Shown here: one piece after another, positions 34,715-43,411 of the stretch
Layout of the letters: every line of letters begins with the position of its first letter
Numbering within the stretch: the stretch's first letter is position 1
NCBI GenBank assembly: GCA_046726375.1
Contig: JBKPAJ010000001.1
Span: 7,695 to 71,694 of the forward strand
Direction of reading: 5' to 3'
From: DASPWV01 sp046726375
GTDB lineage: Bacteria; Acidobacteriota; Vicinamibacteria; Vicinamibacterales; UBA2999
DNA length: 64,000 nt
Made by a program: the position numbers and the translations under genes
The notes under the pieces: model-generated
The model's database searches: none
Told to the model about the DNA's origin: nothing
What the model saw: only the letters and a program-made list of their open reading frames with translations

Positions 34715-36121
34715 TTAATTCTGCTTAATGAGCGGCAAGCGAATGGTAAAGGTGGCGCCTTTGCCGGGTTCACCGGCAGCCTCGATGTGCCCGCCATGCC
34801 GGTCCACAATCCACTTCACGAGGCTAAGACCCACGCCAACACCTGCCGGCGCGACCGAGCCTGCTGGATCTGCGCGAAAGAACGGATCGAACACATGCGG
34901 TAGCACGTCGGGCGTGATTCCGGCACCGCTGTCAGCAACCTCGAGGAGAGCATCTGTGTCGTGCCGCGCGATACGTAGACGAACGGTACCGCCGTGCGAT
35001 GTGAATTTGATGCCGTTGTCGAGGAGGTTGAGGACAAGCCGCTCCAGCCATCGCGCATCGCCCTCGACGATGGCACTGTGATCGCCCTCGCAAGCGACTC
35101 GTACGCCTTTTGCGTTGGCGACAGGCTCGAGTTGCTCGACGAGCGAGGCACACAGCGCGCTCAGATTGATGCGATCTCTGGCGAGCGGGATGTCGCCCGC
35201 CTCGGCACGCGCGAGCGTCAGAATCTGCTCGATCAATCGTTTGAGTTTGTCGATCTCCTCGAGCTGGCTTGCGAGCCTGCGGGACGTCTCGCGGTCGGGC
35301 TGAGCGCCGAAGAGCGACATCTCGATCTCGCCCCGCAGCGCCGTGAGCGGCGTCCGCAGTTCGTGCGCCAGCGCGGTGCTGAATTGCCGCATTTCCTCGA
35401 CGGCCTTTTCGAGGCGCGAGAGCGTGTCGTTGAACGACGTGGCGACGGCGTCGAGCTCGTCGCCGGCGCCGCGCACGGGCAGCCGCTGCTGAAGATTGCG
35501 CACGTCGATCTGGCGCGCGGCGGTCGCGAGACGCGCCAGCGGTGCCAGCGAGAGGCTCGCCATCCCCCAGCCGGCGAGGGCGGCAGCGACCAGGCCTGCC
35601 GGCAAGCTCCACAACAAGACCGTCAGAAAGCGTGCGAGCGCCGCGTCCGTCGCATCGAGCGAGGCGCCGACTTGCAGGAGGTACAAGTGTCCGTCGGGAC
35701 CAGGCATCAAGCTGTTCGAAAGGCGGATTCGTCCGTAGTCGGTGCGAAGATCCGTCGCCGCCGGATTCTCGCGAAATGCCTTGACCTCGGTCGGCGTGAA
35801 GCGGACACCGTATGGCTCGAGCGCCTGCGACTGTACGAGCAGGCGTCCAGTCGTGGCGTCGTAGATCTGATAGTAGCGGGTCGCGGCATCGATGAACGCC
35901 GACTGGTCGGCATCGTTCGGATCGAAGGCGACGGAAGGCGCACCGTCAGTGAAGCGGAGGTACCCGTGCAGGCCGCTGGTGAGCTCCACCAGGTTGGCGG
36001 TGGCATCGGCGTCGAGTTGTCGCGCGAGCACCCGGTACGACGCCACGCCGAACACGAGCAATACGACGCCGAACACGGCTGTGTACAGCACCGTCAGCCG
36101 CGTGCGCAGCGCCAGCGTCAT
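34715..36121 (-). CDS. Two-component sensor histidine kinase (HAMP, OmpR-partner type)
   Basis: 468 residues. Transmembrane helices at about 10-30 (VLYTAVFGVVLLVFGVASYR) and 165-190, a periplasmic region of about 130 residues between, HAMP at about 195-245, HisKA with the histidine in FSTALAHELRTPLTALRGE, and HATPase with NLLDNGIKF, DSGAGITPDV and GVGVGLSLVKW. ATG 36121 overlaps the regulator's stop (ATGA). Last gene of the AcvB-MprF-regulator-kinase operon; it may sense envelope damage or cationic peptides, as judged from its partners. Confidence 0.93.
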   Translation of the reverse strand: MTLALRTRLTVLYTAVFGVVLLVFGVASYRVLARQLDADATANLVELTSGLHGYLRFTDGAPSVAFDPNDADQSAFIDAATRYYQIYDATTGRLLVQSQALEPYGVRFTPTEVKAFRENPAATDLRTDYGRIRLSNSLMPGPDGHLYLLQVGASLDATDAALARFLTVLLWSLPAGLVAAALAGWGMASLSLAPLARLATAARQIDVRNLQQRLPVRGAGDELDAVATSFNDTLSRLEKAVEEMRQFSTALAHELRTPLTALRGEIEMSLFGAQPDRETSRRLASQLEEIDKLKRLIEQILTLARAEAGDIPLARDRINLSALCASLVEQLEPVANAKGVRVACEGDHSAIVEGDARWLERLVLNLLDNGIKFTSHGGTVRLRIARHDTDALLEVADSGAGITPDVLPHVFDPFFRADPAGSVAPAGVGVGLSLVKWIVDRHGGHIEAAGEPGKGATFTIRLPLIKQN

Positions 36122-36792
36122 AGTGGCTGGTCGGTCAGGATGTAGCCGACACCGCGGATCGTGTGGATCAATGGCGTCGGCGAATCCTTGTCGATCTTGT
36201 TGCGGAGCGCGTTGATGTGCACTTCCACGACGTTGCTGACGCTGTCGAAATGAATGTCCCAAACGTGCTCGATGATCAGCGATCGCGGCAGCGGCCGGCC
36301 GCTGTTGCGCATGAGGTACTCGAGCAGCGCGTACTCTTTGGGTTTGAGCGCAATCCGCCGCTCGCCGCGTCGTACGGTGTGTTTGATGGTGTCGAGCTCG
36401 AGGTCCGCGACACGCAGCACGTTCTCCCGCGGTCCCCCCCGCCGCAGTAACGCACGCAAACGCGCCGAGAGTTCCGCGAGCGCAAACGGCTTCACCATGT
36501 AGTCATCGGCGCCGCTGTCGAGGCCGGTCACGCGCTCGTCGACGGACCCTCTCGCGGTGAGCATCAGCACCGCGAGCGACGGTTTACGCGCACGGATGTC
36601 GCGCAGTACCTCGAATCCCGATCGGCCGGGAAGCATCAGATCGAGGACCACGGCGTCGTAATCGATGACCTGCGCCTGCTCGCCGGCCGCTCGGCCATCG
36701 TGCAGCACGTCCACGGCATACCCTTCCTGCTGCAGCCCGCTCTGGATGAACGCGGCGACTTTCCGGTCGTCTTCGATGACGAGAACGCGCAT
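36118..36792 (-). CDS. OmpR/PhoB-family response regulator
   Basis: 224 residues: receiver domain with MRVLVIEDD, phosphoacceptor Asp in DAVVLDLMLPGRSGF, LMLTARGSVDERVTG and MVKPFALAEL, then a winged-helix effector (RIALKPKEYALLEYLMRNSG, SVSNVVEVHINALRNKID, IRGVGYIL). ATG 36792 begins 2 nt after the mprF stop, and the stop overlaps the kinase start. Likely regulates this operon and perhaps the DUF5666-like gene beyond it. Confidence 0.95.
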   Translation of the reverse strand: MRVLVIEDDRKVAAFIQSGLQQEGYAVDVLHDGRAAGEQAQVIDYDAVVLDLMLPGRSGFEVLRDIRARKPSLAVLMLTARGSVDERVTGLDSGADDYMVKPFALAELSARLRALLRRGGPRENVLRVADLELDTIKHTVRRGERRIALKPKEYALLEYLMRNSGRPLPRSLIIEHVWDIHFDSVSNVVEVHINALRNKIDKDSPTPLIHTIRGVGYILTDQPL

Positions 36793-36794
36793 CA

Positions 36795-39344
36795 CTATTT
36801 CAGGAAGATGCGCGCGTAGCCGCCGGAGACGAGCGCCGCGACGTCGGCGAGGATGCGCGGCAACCTGAAACCTCCAGCGTGCGCAAGGTAGCGCGGCTGC
36901 CACACGGGATGGAACTTCGCTTTGAATGCGCGCAAGCCCTGGAAGTTGTAAACCGCCTCGCCGTGCTCGTAGAGGAAAGACGCCAGTCTGCTCCACAAGG
37001 GTGCGATCGGCGATTGTTCAAAGCCCGAGAGCGGCGCCATGCCGAGCGAGAACCACTGATAGCGCTGCTGCTGTCCCCAAAGAATGGTATGCACGATCAG
37101 CGCCTCCATCACGTCGCGGGGTGCATCGTGACGAAACCGCATGAGGTCAATCGACAACTCCACGTTCCGCGGGCCAGGCCACAAGTTCGCGAACGCCAGG
37201 ACGCGGCCGTCCTGTTCGACAATCGCGATGGGAAAGCGGGCGACGTAATCCTCGCGAAAGAATCCAAGCGAGAAGCCTTTTTCCGCGCCGGCATGGTGCC
37301 CGAGCCAATCGTCGGAAATCGTGCGCAACTCGGCCATGCGGCCGCTGACATCATGAGGTGCGACGACGCGAAATCGGGCATCTGATTTTTCCAGCCGCTT
37401 GATCGCCTGGCGCTGTTTCTTCCACTGTCCTCCCTCCAGTGTGAAGGCGTTCAGATCGACGAGCGCCTCCTCGCCGAGCTTGAGGAACGTGAGACCAAAG
37501 TCTGCATACCGATGAAGGTGTTCTTTCCCAACCTGATAAAACACCGGCACACCGCCGAAATCGTCGCACCGTTCGAGGAACAGGCGAATGAGCGGTCCGA
37601 AGCGCTGGGGCGCCCCCACCGGGTCGCCAAGCGCGACCCACGATCGGCCTTGCACGCCGTACATGACGAACCCGGCGCCCTGGTCATCGAAGATGAGACC
37701 CTTGTCGCGCAGGTACACCAGGTTCGGCATTGTGGACGTCTGCGTGTCGATGGCCGCCTGCGCGCGCTGCAGCTCGGCATCGCTCGGGACCGTCACCTGA
37801 TGCGGAGCGTGCCGGACGAGACGCGCCGCCGCAAACAGCAACACCGCAACTGCCGCACCGACTGACGCCCTCATCGCACGCGGCGCTTCGCCGTGGAGCT
37901 CGAACTGCCACCACAGCTCATTCGAGTACTCGACGTGCTTGAACGCAAACACGGCCAGCCAGAACGAAGCGGCGACAGCGCCGGTCACTGCGACAATCCA
38001 TTCCGGCGAAAAACGCGTGTCGAGGAGCGCGGTGCGCCGATCGAAGGCAGGCCGTGCGCGCAGGAGCACGAGCAGAACGACAGCGAGAACGATCGCCTCT
38101 TCGTAGTCCGCGCCTTTGAGGAGCGACGCGCTGATGCCGACCGCGATCAGAAGCACACTGAGAAAATAGGCCGCATCGAGACGCCGGGCGAGCCCCTGTG
38201 AGAGCAGCAGCAAGCCTGCGCCCACGATGCTGCCGAGGAAATGCGATGCCTCGATCACGCCGAGCGGAATGACGCGGTCCAACAGGCTCAGACGACCGGC
38301 GGCGGCGGGTGTCGCACCGGAGAACAACAAGACGACACCAGCGAAAAAGGTGAACACCGACAAGAGCCGGGGCGTGAGTTGCTCGCTGAGCCAGCCAAAC
38401 ACGGCGCCGAGGCGAGCAGCGTCAGATCGCCGCTGCCGCAATTCATCGGCTACCAGCACCAGGACCGCCACGAGCAGCGGCAATAGGTAATAAACGACGC
38501 GGAAGAGGATCAGCGCCGGAAGGACTGTCGTCGAATCCGCAAACGGCCGCAGCAACAACACCATCAGCGTTTCAAACACCCCGACGCCCCCAGGCACATG
38601 GCTGACGAGCGCAAGCAGCTGCGCTCCTGTAAACGACGCGACGAGTGTCCCGAAGGGGACAGCGTGCGGCGGCAAAATCACGTAGAGAACTGCGGCTGCT
38701 ACGATCCAATCCGTGAGCGACAGCAGCAGCTGCGCAACGGCAATACGGGCCGTCGGCAGCGACACGACCAACCGTTTGATACGAATCGGCCCGAGCCGCA
38801 TCGCCGCGGCAACGACGTACGCGATGCCGGCGAGCATGAGACCTGCTCCGATCGTCGCGATCGCTGCCGGTGCGAGGCCGCCGACAACGTCGGGCAGTCT
38901 CAGCATCCACAAGCTGAAGCCGCCCAACACCAGCAGTCCCAGCCAGAACGTCGTCACGTACGAAATCACAAGAAGCGAGAGCTCTTCGGCGCTCAAGCCC
39001 CAACGGGTGTAGAACCGGTAGCGGACCGATGCGCCAGAAAGCGCCGCAAACCCGATGTTGTTGGCAATCGCATAAGCAAGAAACGAGGCGAGCGCCACGC
39101 GTCGCCACGGCAGCTTTCGTTTGACGTAGGCCAGGGCGAGAAAGTCGTAACCGGTGAGGATCGCGTAATTCACTGCTGTCAACGTGGCCGCAAGTGCCAG
39201 CCGCGCGCGCGGGAGCGCGGTGACATTCGCGCTCAGGGCACGCCAGCTCATCGCGCCTAATTCCGTGCGCAGGACCTCGAGTGCGGCGACGAACAGCGCG
39301 AGCCCGACGACGGCAGGCAGCGCATTCCGGAGACGCTCTCCCAT
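36795..39344 (-). CDS. mprF: Bifunctional aminoacyl-phosphatidylglycerol synthetase/flippase MprF
   Basis: 849 residues, the full MprF length. About 13-14 transmembrane segments fill residues 1-520 (flippase; AIANNIGFAALSGASVRYRF and SHVPGGVGVFETLMVLLLRP are conserved). The C-terminal DUF2156 synthase at about 535-849 shows GLIFDDQGAGFVMYGVQGRS, WFSLGMAPLSGF and YNFQGLRAFKAKFHPVWQPR. It transfers an amino acid from aminoacyl-tRNA to phosphatidylglycerol, lowering surface charge and giving resistance to cationic peptides and acid. It sits 9 bp after the AcvB-like hydrolase. Confidence 0.95.
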   Translation of the reverse strand: MGERLRNALPAVVGLALFVAALEVLRTELGAMSWRALSANVTALPRARLALAATLTAVNYAILTGYDFLALAYVKRKLPWRRVALASFLAYAIANNIGFAALSGASVRYRFYTRWGLSAEELSLLVISYVTTFWLGLLVLGGFSLWMLRLPDVVGGLAPAAIATIGAGLMLAGIAYVVAAAMRLGPIRIKRLVVSLPTARIAVAQLLLSLTDWIVAAAVLYVILPPHAVPFGTLVASFTGAQLLALVSHVPGGVGVFETLMVLLLRPFADSTTVLPALILFRVVYYLLPLLVAVLVLVADELRQRRSDAARLGAVFGWLSEQLTPRLLSVFTFFAGVVLLFSGATPAAAGRLSLLDRVIPLGVIEASHFLGSIVGAGLLLLSQGLARRLDAAYFLSVLLIAVGISASLLKGADYEEAIVLAVVLLVLLRARPAFDRRTALLDTRFSPEWIVAVTGAVAASFWLAVFAFKHVEYSNELWWQFELHGEAPRAMRASVGAAVAVLLFAAARLVRHAPHQVTVPSDAELQRAQAAIDTQTSTMPNLVYLRDKGLIFDDQGAGFVMYGVQGRSWVALGDPVGAPQRFGPLIRLFLERCDDFGGVPVFYQVGKEHLHRYADFGLTFLKLGEEALVDLNAFTLEGGQWKKQRQAIKRLEKSDARFRVVAPHDVSGRMAELRTISDDWLGHHAGAEKGFSLGFFREDYVARFPIAIVEQDGRVLAFANLWPGPRNVELSIDLMRFRHDAPRDVMEALIVHTILWGQQQRYQWFSLGMAPLSGFEQSPIAPLWSRLASFLYEHGEAVYNFQGLRAFKAKFHPVWQPRYLAHAGGFRLPRILADVAALVSGGYARIFLK

Positions 39345-39353
39345 AGGCGATGT

Positions 39354-40127
39354 TCAGCGCGGCGCCACCGAGAGCACCCATGCGATCGCGTCGAGCAATC
39401 GCGCTTCGAACGCCGTCTGGTTGTCGCTGAAGCGATGATTCGATGCGTCAACGATCCAGAACCGTTTGGGTTGGCGTGCGTTGGCCAGCACCCGTTGCGC
39501 TTCGTCGAGCGACACATACTCGTCGTGGCGGGAATGAATCGCCGCGAGCGGCAGCGGTGCAACGTTGGCGACAACGGCAGCCGCGCTGAAGGTCGGTTCC
39601 GCCGGCGTGCGATGCGTCAAGTAGATTAACGAATCCTTCCAGCGCCAGCCCAGCTCGTTGAGATCCGGCAGGCCAAGGGCGATCACGCCGCGAATCGCCG
39701 ACTTCGTCTGTGGATCGGTGGCGGCAAGGACAGACAACCCGGCTCCCTCCGACACCCCGATCAAAATCGGCTTCTTGCCAGTGATGCGAGTGGCGACCTC
39801 GGCGAGCACCTTGTAATCAGCGGGCTCGTCACCTGGCCGCAAAACGCCGGCGCTCGTCGTAAAGGCTGAGAGATACGCCTTCACATCGAATCCGACCACA
39901 AAAAATCCGCGCTGCCGGAGGAATGAGGCCACTTCCGGCGCGAGGTGAATCCATCCACCGTCACCGCTGGAGATCACAACCGGTTGGCCTGACGTTGGAC
40001 CTTCGAAGACGAGTCGTTGCGGATGTCCTCGGAGAAGCACCGTGTCGGGCGCTTGCGCGGACAAGCGTCCCCCGGCCGCGAGCGCGAGGCATGCAAGGAC
40101 GCCGATGAAACGAACCCGCTGGGGCAC
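39354..40127 (-). CDS. AcvB/VirJ-like periplasmic alpha/beta hydrolase
   Basis: 257 residues. Signal peptide about 1-25 (VLACLALAAGGRLSAQ), then a single AcvB/VirJ-type hydrolase with SSGDGGWIHLAPEVASFLRQ, nucleophile serine in LIGVSEGAG, acid in HSRHDEYV and histidine in DASNHRFSD, so the triad looks complete. In Rhizobium and Agrobacterium the homologous AcvB/AtvA hydrolyses lysyl-phosphatidylglycerol and is encoded with the MprF homologue LpiA. The same pairing here argues for the same substrate. GTG start with AAGGAAGG upstream. It has only one copy of the domain, unlike two-domain AcvB. Confidence 0.82.
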   Translation of the reverse strand: MPQRVRFIGVLACLALAAGGRLSAQAPDTVLLRGHPQRLVFEGPTSGQPVVISSGDGGWIHLAPEVASFLRQRGFFVVGFDVKAYLSAFTTSAGVLRPGDEPADYKVLAEVATRITGKKPILIGVSEGAGLSVLAATDPQTKSAIRGVIALGLPDLNELGWRWKDSLIYLTHRTPAEPTFSAAAVVANVAPLPLAAIHSRHDEYVSLDEAQRVLANARQPKRFWIVDASNHRFSDNQTAFEARLLDAIAWVLSVAPR

Positions 40128-40210
40128 GACCGGCCTTCCTTCGTTATATCAAGGACGCACGCGCAAGCCGAGCGGCTGTGTCCTGCGTCAGAATGGATCG
40201 GAGGCACAGG

Positions 40211-40789
40211 ATGCGCATTGCTATTGCCCTCGCCGTCCTGTTTGCGTGTACTGTTCACATTGCGGCCGAGCAACAACGGATACCCCCCGGCGAGCTGTAT
40301 CGCGGACCATTCGTCTCTACACGCTTCGTCACGCTCGTTGAGCCACAGAAAGGGTTACCGTTAGGGTTCTCGGGGGCCATGTTCGGTTCCATCTCTACTC
40401 GCACACCGGGGTTGACTCCGGAGACAGTGTTTGAAACAACCATGCGGTCGCGAACAGTCCGGCCGGTTCCGATTTCCGGTATTACGCTCCGCATGGCGTT
40501 TGGGCCAACAACGGATGGCATGATGACGTTTCGCTTGCGGCCACGCGTCAGCGATTATCTCGAGGCCCCGCCGTTGCCCAGGTTGACGCTCGATAGGCCG
40601 GCCATAGTGTTACGCTTCGCCATCGCCGAAGAAGATCCAGCGCCAGGTCTCCTCATCATGTCGTCGACGATGAAGCTCGTGTTCACGCTCGAACGCATTG
40701 ACAGCGACGAAGGAACACCCATTTTCGAAAACCCGGACGCAACTGAGTTGTTGTGGGATGCGTTAGGGAGGCCGAGGCTCAGTCAGTGA
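40211..40789 (+). CDS. Secreted protein of unknown function
   Basis: 192 residues from ATG 40211, which has GGAGGCACAGG in front; an in-frame start 33 bp upstream lacks one. Signal peptide about 1-19 (IAIALAVLFACTVHIAAE). The rest is beta-rich without cysteines and matches no family I recognise (PFVSTRFVTLVEPQKGLPLG; FRLRPRVSDYLEAPPLPRL). Divergent from the acvB-mprF operon with an 83-bp shared promoter region, followed by the IS-interrupted array. Confidence 0.55.
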   Translation: MRIAIALAVLFACTVHIAAEQQRIPPGELYRGPFVSTRFVTLVEPQKGLPLGFSGAMFGSISTRTPGLTPETVFETTMRSRTVRPVPISGITLRMAFGPTTDGMMTFRLRPRVSDYLEAPPLPRLTLDRPAIVLRFAIAEEDPAPGLLIMSSTMKLVFTLERIDSDEGTPIFENPDATELLWDALGRPRLSQ

Positions 40790-40939
40790 ATCCTGAATCT
40801 GGAGACTTCGAGATCTGGAGATTTGGAGTAGATCTGGACATCTGGAGATTTGAAAATCGGGAGATTTGAAAATCTGGAGATTTCAAAATCTGCCAGATTT
40901 GAAAATTTGGGGATTTCAAAATCTGCAGATTTGAAGATC
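40790..40939. repeat. GGAGATTTG array, left part (split by IS630)
   Basis: Words CTGGAGATTTG, GAAAATCTGGAGATTTCAAAATCTG and CAGATTTGAAAATTTG repeat from 2 bp after the upstream stop codon to the insertion site. Continues at 42082-42223 on the other side of the insertion sequence. Confidence 0.8.
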
Positions 40940-40941
40940 TA

Positions 40942-42078
40942 GTGTGGTGTAACGTAAATAGCTTTACAATGACCCACAGACCGCGTATGCTGCGCGTCAT
41001 GTGGAAGCCCGCGGCGCCCTTGCCCCTCACGGCGACGCAACGAGCCGATCTCGAGGCGCTGGTCCACAGTGGCAAAACGCCGCAGCGGGTAGCCGCGCGC
41101 GCGCTGATCGTGCTCGCGGCGGGCAGTGGGCAAGCGATCAATGCGATCGCGAAAGAGTTCCAGGTCAGTCGGCCTACGGTGTATCTCTGGCGCGAGCGTT
41201 TTGAACGGGCGGGCGTGCTGGGCCTCGTGAAAGACGCGCCCCGACCGGGACGTCGGAAGGCGTTGCCCCCGAAAAAGATCCAAGCGATCGTGGACGCCAC
41301 GTTGCACACCACGCCGCCGGATGCGACGCACTGGAGCGTGCGCACCATGGCCAAGGCCCAGGGCGTCAGTCACGCGATCGTGCATCGGATCTGGACCGCG
41401 CATGGCTTGCAGCCCCACCGGGTCGAGACCTTCAAACTCAGTCGCGATCCTGATTTCGTCCTGAAGCTGCGCGACGTCGTCGGCGTGTACCTGCATCCGC
41501 CGGACAAGGCGCTGGTCTTTTGCGTGGATGAGAAGCCCCAGGTGCAAGCGCTCGATCGTACCGAGCCGGTGCTGCCGCTGCGCCCCGGGATTCCCGCGCG
41601 GCAGACGCATGACTACGTGCGCCATGGCACGACGAATCTGTTTGCCGCGCTCAACATCCTCGATGGCACCGTGCTCGCCCGCTGCGCGCCGCGTAAACGG
41701 CACACCGAGTTCTTGGCCTTCCTCGAGCAGTTGGATCGGTCGGTGCCGAAGCGCCGCGAGATTCACCTCATTCTCGACAACTACAGCACACATCGCCATC
41801 CCAACGTGGAGGCGTGGTTCGCGGCCCGCCCCCGGTATCGCCGCCACTTCGTGCCGACGAGTGCGTCGTGGCTGAACCTGGTGGAACGCTGGTTTGCCGA
41901 GATCACGCGCAAGCGGATTCGCCGCGGCACGTTTCGCAGCCTGCCCGATCTGATCCACGCCATTGAAGAGTACGTGACGCATCACAACCGACACGCGGAG
42001 CCGTTCATGTGGACCGCCACTGCCGCGAGCATCTTGAAGAAGGTGCGTCATTGTAAAGAAGCGTTAGAGACAGCACAC
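40942..42078 (+). mobile_element. IS630-family insertion sequence, 1137 bp, TA target duplication
   Basis: Flanked by TA at 40940-40941 and 42079-42080, the IS630 target duplication. Terminal inverted repeats are imperfect: left GTGTGGTGT ... CTTTACAATGACCCAC, right (complement) GTGTGCTGT ... CTTTACAATGACGCAC. Contains one full-length transposase. It has landed inside a GGAGATTTG array. Confidence 0.92.
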
Positions 42079-42081
42079 TAG
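40969..42081 (+). CDS. IS630-family transposase
   Basis: 370 residues. N-terminal helix-turn-helix (AINAIAKEFQVSRPTVYLWRERF, about 55-78), second winged-helix segment (TMAKAQGVSHAIVHRIW) and DDE catalytic core: Asp in FCVDEKPQVQALDR, Asp in HLILDNYSTHRHP and Glu in SWLNLVERWFAEI. Intact, so probably active. The TAG stop at 42079-42081 is made of the TA target duplication plus a flanking G, so the element itself carries no stop. ATG 40969 lies inside the left inverted repeat region. Confidence 0.93.
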   Translation: MTHRPRMLRVMWKPAAPLPLTATQRADLEALVHSGKTPQRVAARALIVLAAGSGQAINAIAKEFQVSRPTVYLWRERFERAGVLGLVKDAPRPGRRKALPPKKIQAIVDATLHTTPPDATHWSVRTMAKAQGVSHAIVHRIWTAHGLQPHRVETFKLSRDPDFVLKLRDVVGVYLHPPDKALVFCVDEKPQVQALDRTEPVLPLRPGIPARQTHDYVRHGTTNLFAALNILDGTVLARCAPRKRHTEFLAFLEQLDRSVPKRREIHLILDNYSTHRHPNVEAWFAARPRYRRHFVPTSASWLNLVERWFAEITRKRIRRGTFRSLPDLIHAIEEYVTHHNRHAEPFMWTATAASILKKVRHCKEALETAH

Positions 42082-42223
42082 AGATTTGCAATGTGTGGAT
42101 TTGAAAATCTGGGAGATTTGAAGATCTAGAGATTTGAAAAATGTGTAGATTTGAAAACATGGAAATTTTCGAATTTCCAAATCTTCAACTCGACTCCACA
42201 TCTCCACATCTCCAAATCTCTAG
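42082..42223. repeat. GGAGATTTG array, right part, turning into CAAATCTCC
   Basis: GATTTGAAAATCTGGGAGATTTGAAG words, a centre near 42165 (AAATTTTCGAATTT) and then the complementary words CCACATCTCCACATCTCCAAATCTC. With the left part this would form one inverted array of about 290 bp. It directly abuts the ATG of the antiporter gene, leaving no usual ribosome site. Confidence 0.8.
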
Positions 42224-43309
42224 ATGAATGTCCTCCGCCGCTATCCCCTCTCCGTTCTTCTGATTTTCGTTCCGATTGCCATCGCGCTCTGGTTCACCAC
42301 CCCCGAGCGCCACACGCTCGTCTTCTTCGCGGCGGTACTCGGCATCGTTCCAATGGCCGGCTTCATGGGCTCGGCGACCGAGGAACTCGCCGAGCATCTC
42401 GGCGGCGGCATTGGCGGCTTGCTCAACGCCACGTTTGGCAACGCGGCGGAATTAATCATTGCGGCGCTCGCGCTTCGCGAAGGCCTGCCCGATCTCGTCA
42501 AAGCCTCGCTCACCGGATCGATCATCGGCAACGTGCTGCTCGTGTTCGGCGCGGCGGCGTTTGCCGGTGGGATGACCCATCGCGTTCAACACTTCAACCG
42601 CACGGCGTCGGCGCACGGCACGACGATGTTAATGCTGAGTGTGATTGGGCTCGTGGTGCCGGCGGTGTTCCACGCGCTCTCGGGCGGCGCCTTTGCCGCG
42701 CGCGAGCTCGAGCTCGATACCGCGATCGCCGTGGTGTTGTTTCTCACTTATTGCATCAGCATGGTGTTTACGCTCAGCACGCATCGCGACCTCTACGGCG
42801 TGGTCCACGGCCCGCACGCAGGCCACGGCCACGCCCATAAGCGCAACATCCGCGGGCCGGTGTTGATGCTGCTGGCGTCTACCGTGGCCGTTGCGGTCAT
42901 GAGCGAGCTGCTCGTGGGCGCGGTATCGGAAGCGGCGCACGATCTCGGCATGTCGGAGCTCTTTGTCGGCGTGGTCGTGATTGCGCTCATCGGCAACGCG
43001 GCGGAACACTACTCGGCGGTCACGCTCGCGGCGAAAAACGACATGGATGCCGCCATCAGCATCGCTGTGGGATCGTCCACGCAGATCGCGCTCTTCGTCG
43101 CCCCGGCGCTGGTGTTTCTGAGTTACGCGATCGCGCCGCACCCGATGGATCTCGTCTTCACCACGTTCGAGATTGTCGCGATCGGGCTCGCAGTGATCAG
43201 TATTGCGCTCATCGCGCATGACGGCGAGACGCATTGGATGGAAGGCGTTCAGCTGCTGGCGGTGTACGTGATTCTCTCGCTCGGATTTTATTACCTGCCG
43301 GCGCGCTGA
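42224..43309 (+). CDS. cax: Calcium/proton antiporter, CaCA superfamily (Cax type)
   Basis: 361 residues with about 11 transmembrane helices and both signature repeats: GSATEELAEHLGGGIGGLLNATFGNAAELI (about 48-78) and GNAAEHYSAVTLAAKNDMD with IAVGSSTQIALFVAPALVFL (about 257-300), which carry the ion-binding acidic residues. A histidine-rich loop (HGPHAGHGHAHKR, about 195-207) may bind metal. Exports Ca2+ (or other divalent ions) in exchange for protons. ATG 42224 follows the repeat array without a spacer. Confidence 0.93.
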   Translation: MNVLRRYPLSVLLIFVPIAIALWFTTPERHTLVFFAAVLGIVPMAGFMGSATEELAEHLGGGIGGLLNATFGNAAELIIAALALREGLPDLVKASLTGSIIGNVLLVFGAAAFAGGMTHRVQHFNRTASAHGTTMLMLSVIGLVVPAVFHALSGGAFAARELELDTAIAVVLFLTYCISMVFTLSTHRDLYGVVHGPHAGHGHAHKRNIRGPVLMLLASTVAVAVMSELLVGAVSEAAHDLGMSELFVGVVVIALIGNAAEHYSAVTLAAKNDMDAAISIAVGSSTQIALFVAPALVFLSYAIAPHPMDLVFTTFEIVAIGLAVISIALIAHDGETHWMEGVQLLAVYVILSLGFYYLPAR

Positions 43310-43354
43310 CCAGCCTTCGCTGGCGTAAATTCTGGCGGGCTTCGGCGGGGCTAG

Positions 43355-43411
43355 CGTTCTGCGTTCGTCATTCTTCATTCTTCAATCTTCATTCTTCATT
43401 CTTCATTCTTC
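43355..43411. repeat. TTCATTCTTC simple array
   Basis: About six copies of CATTCTT between the convergent antiporter and GNAT genes; the last unit forms part of the GNAT stop codon region. No complementary half is visible. Confidence 0.75.

Noticed and set aside
40939..42051. 370-codon frame opposite the transposase
   Set aside because: Antisense of an intact DDE transposase; begins and ends with the IS borders only because of codon bias.
43355..43411. Phase-variation tract controlling GNAT or antiporter
   Set aside because: The TTCATTCTTC repeats lie between the 3' ends of both genes, so unit changes would not alter a start or promoter.
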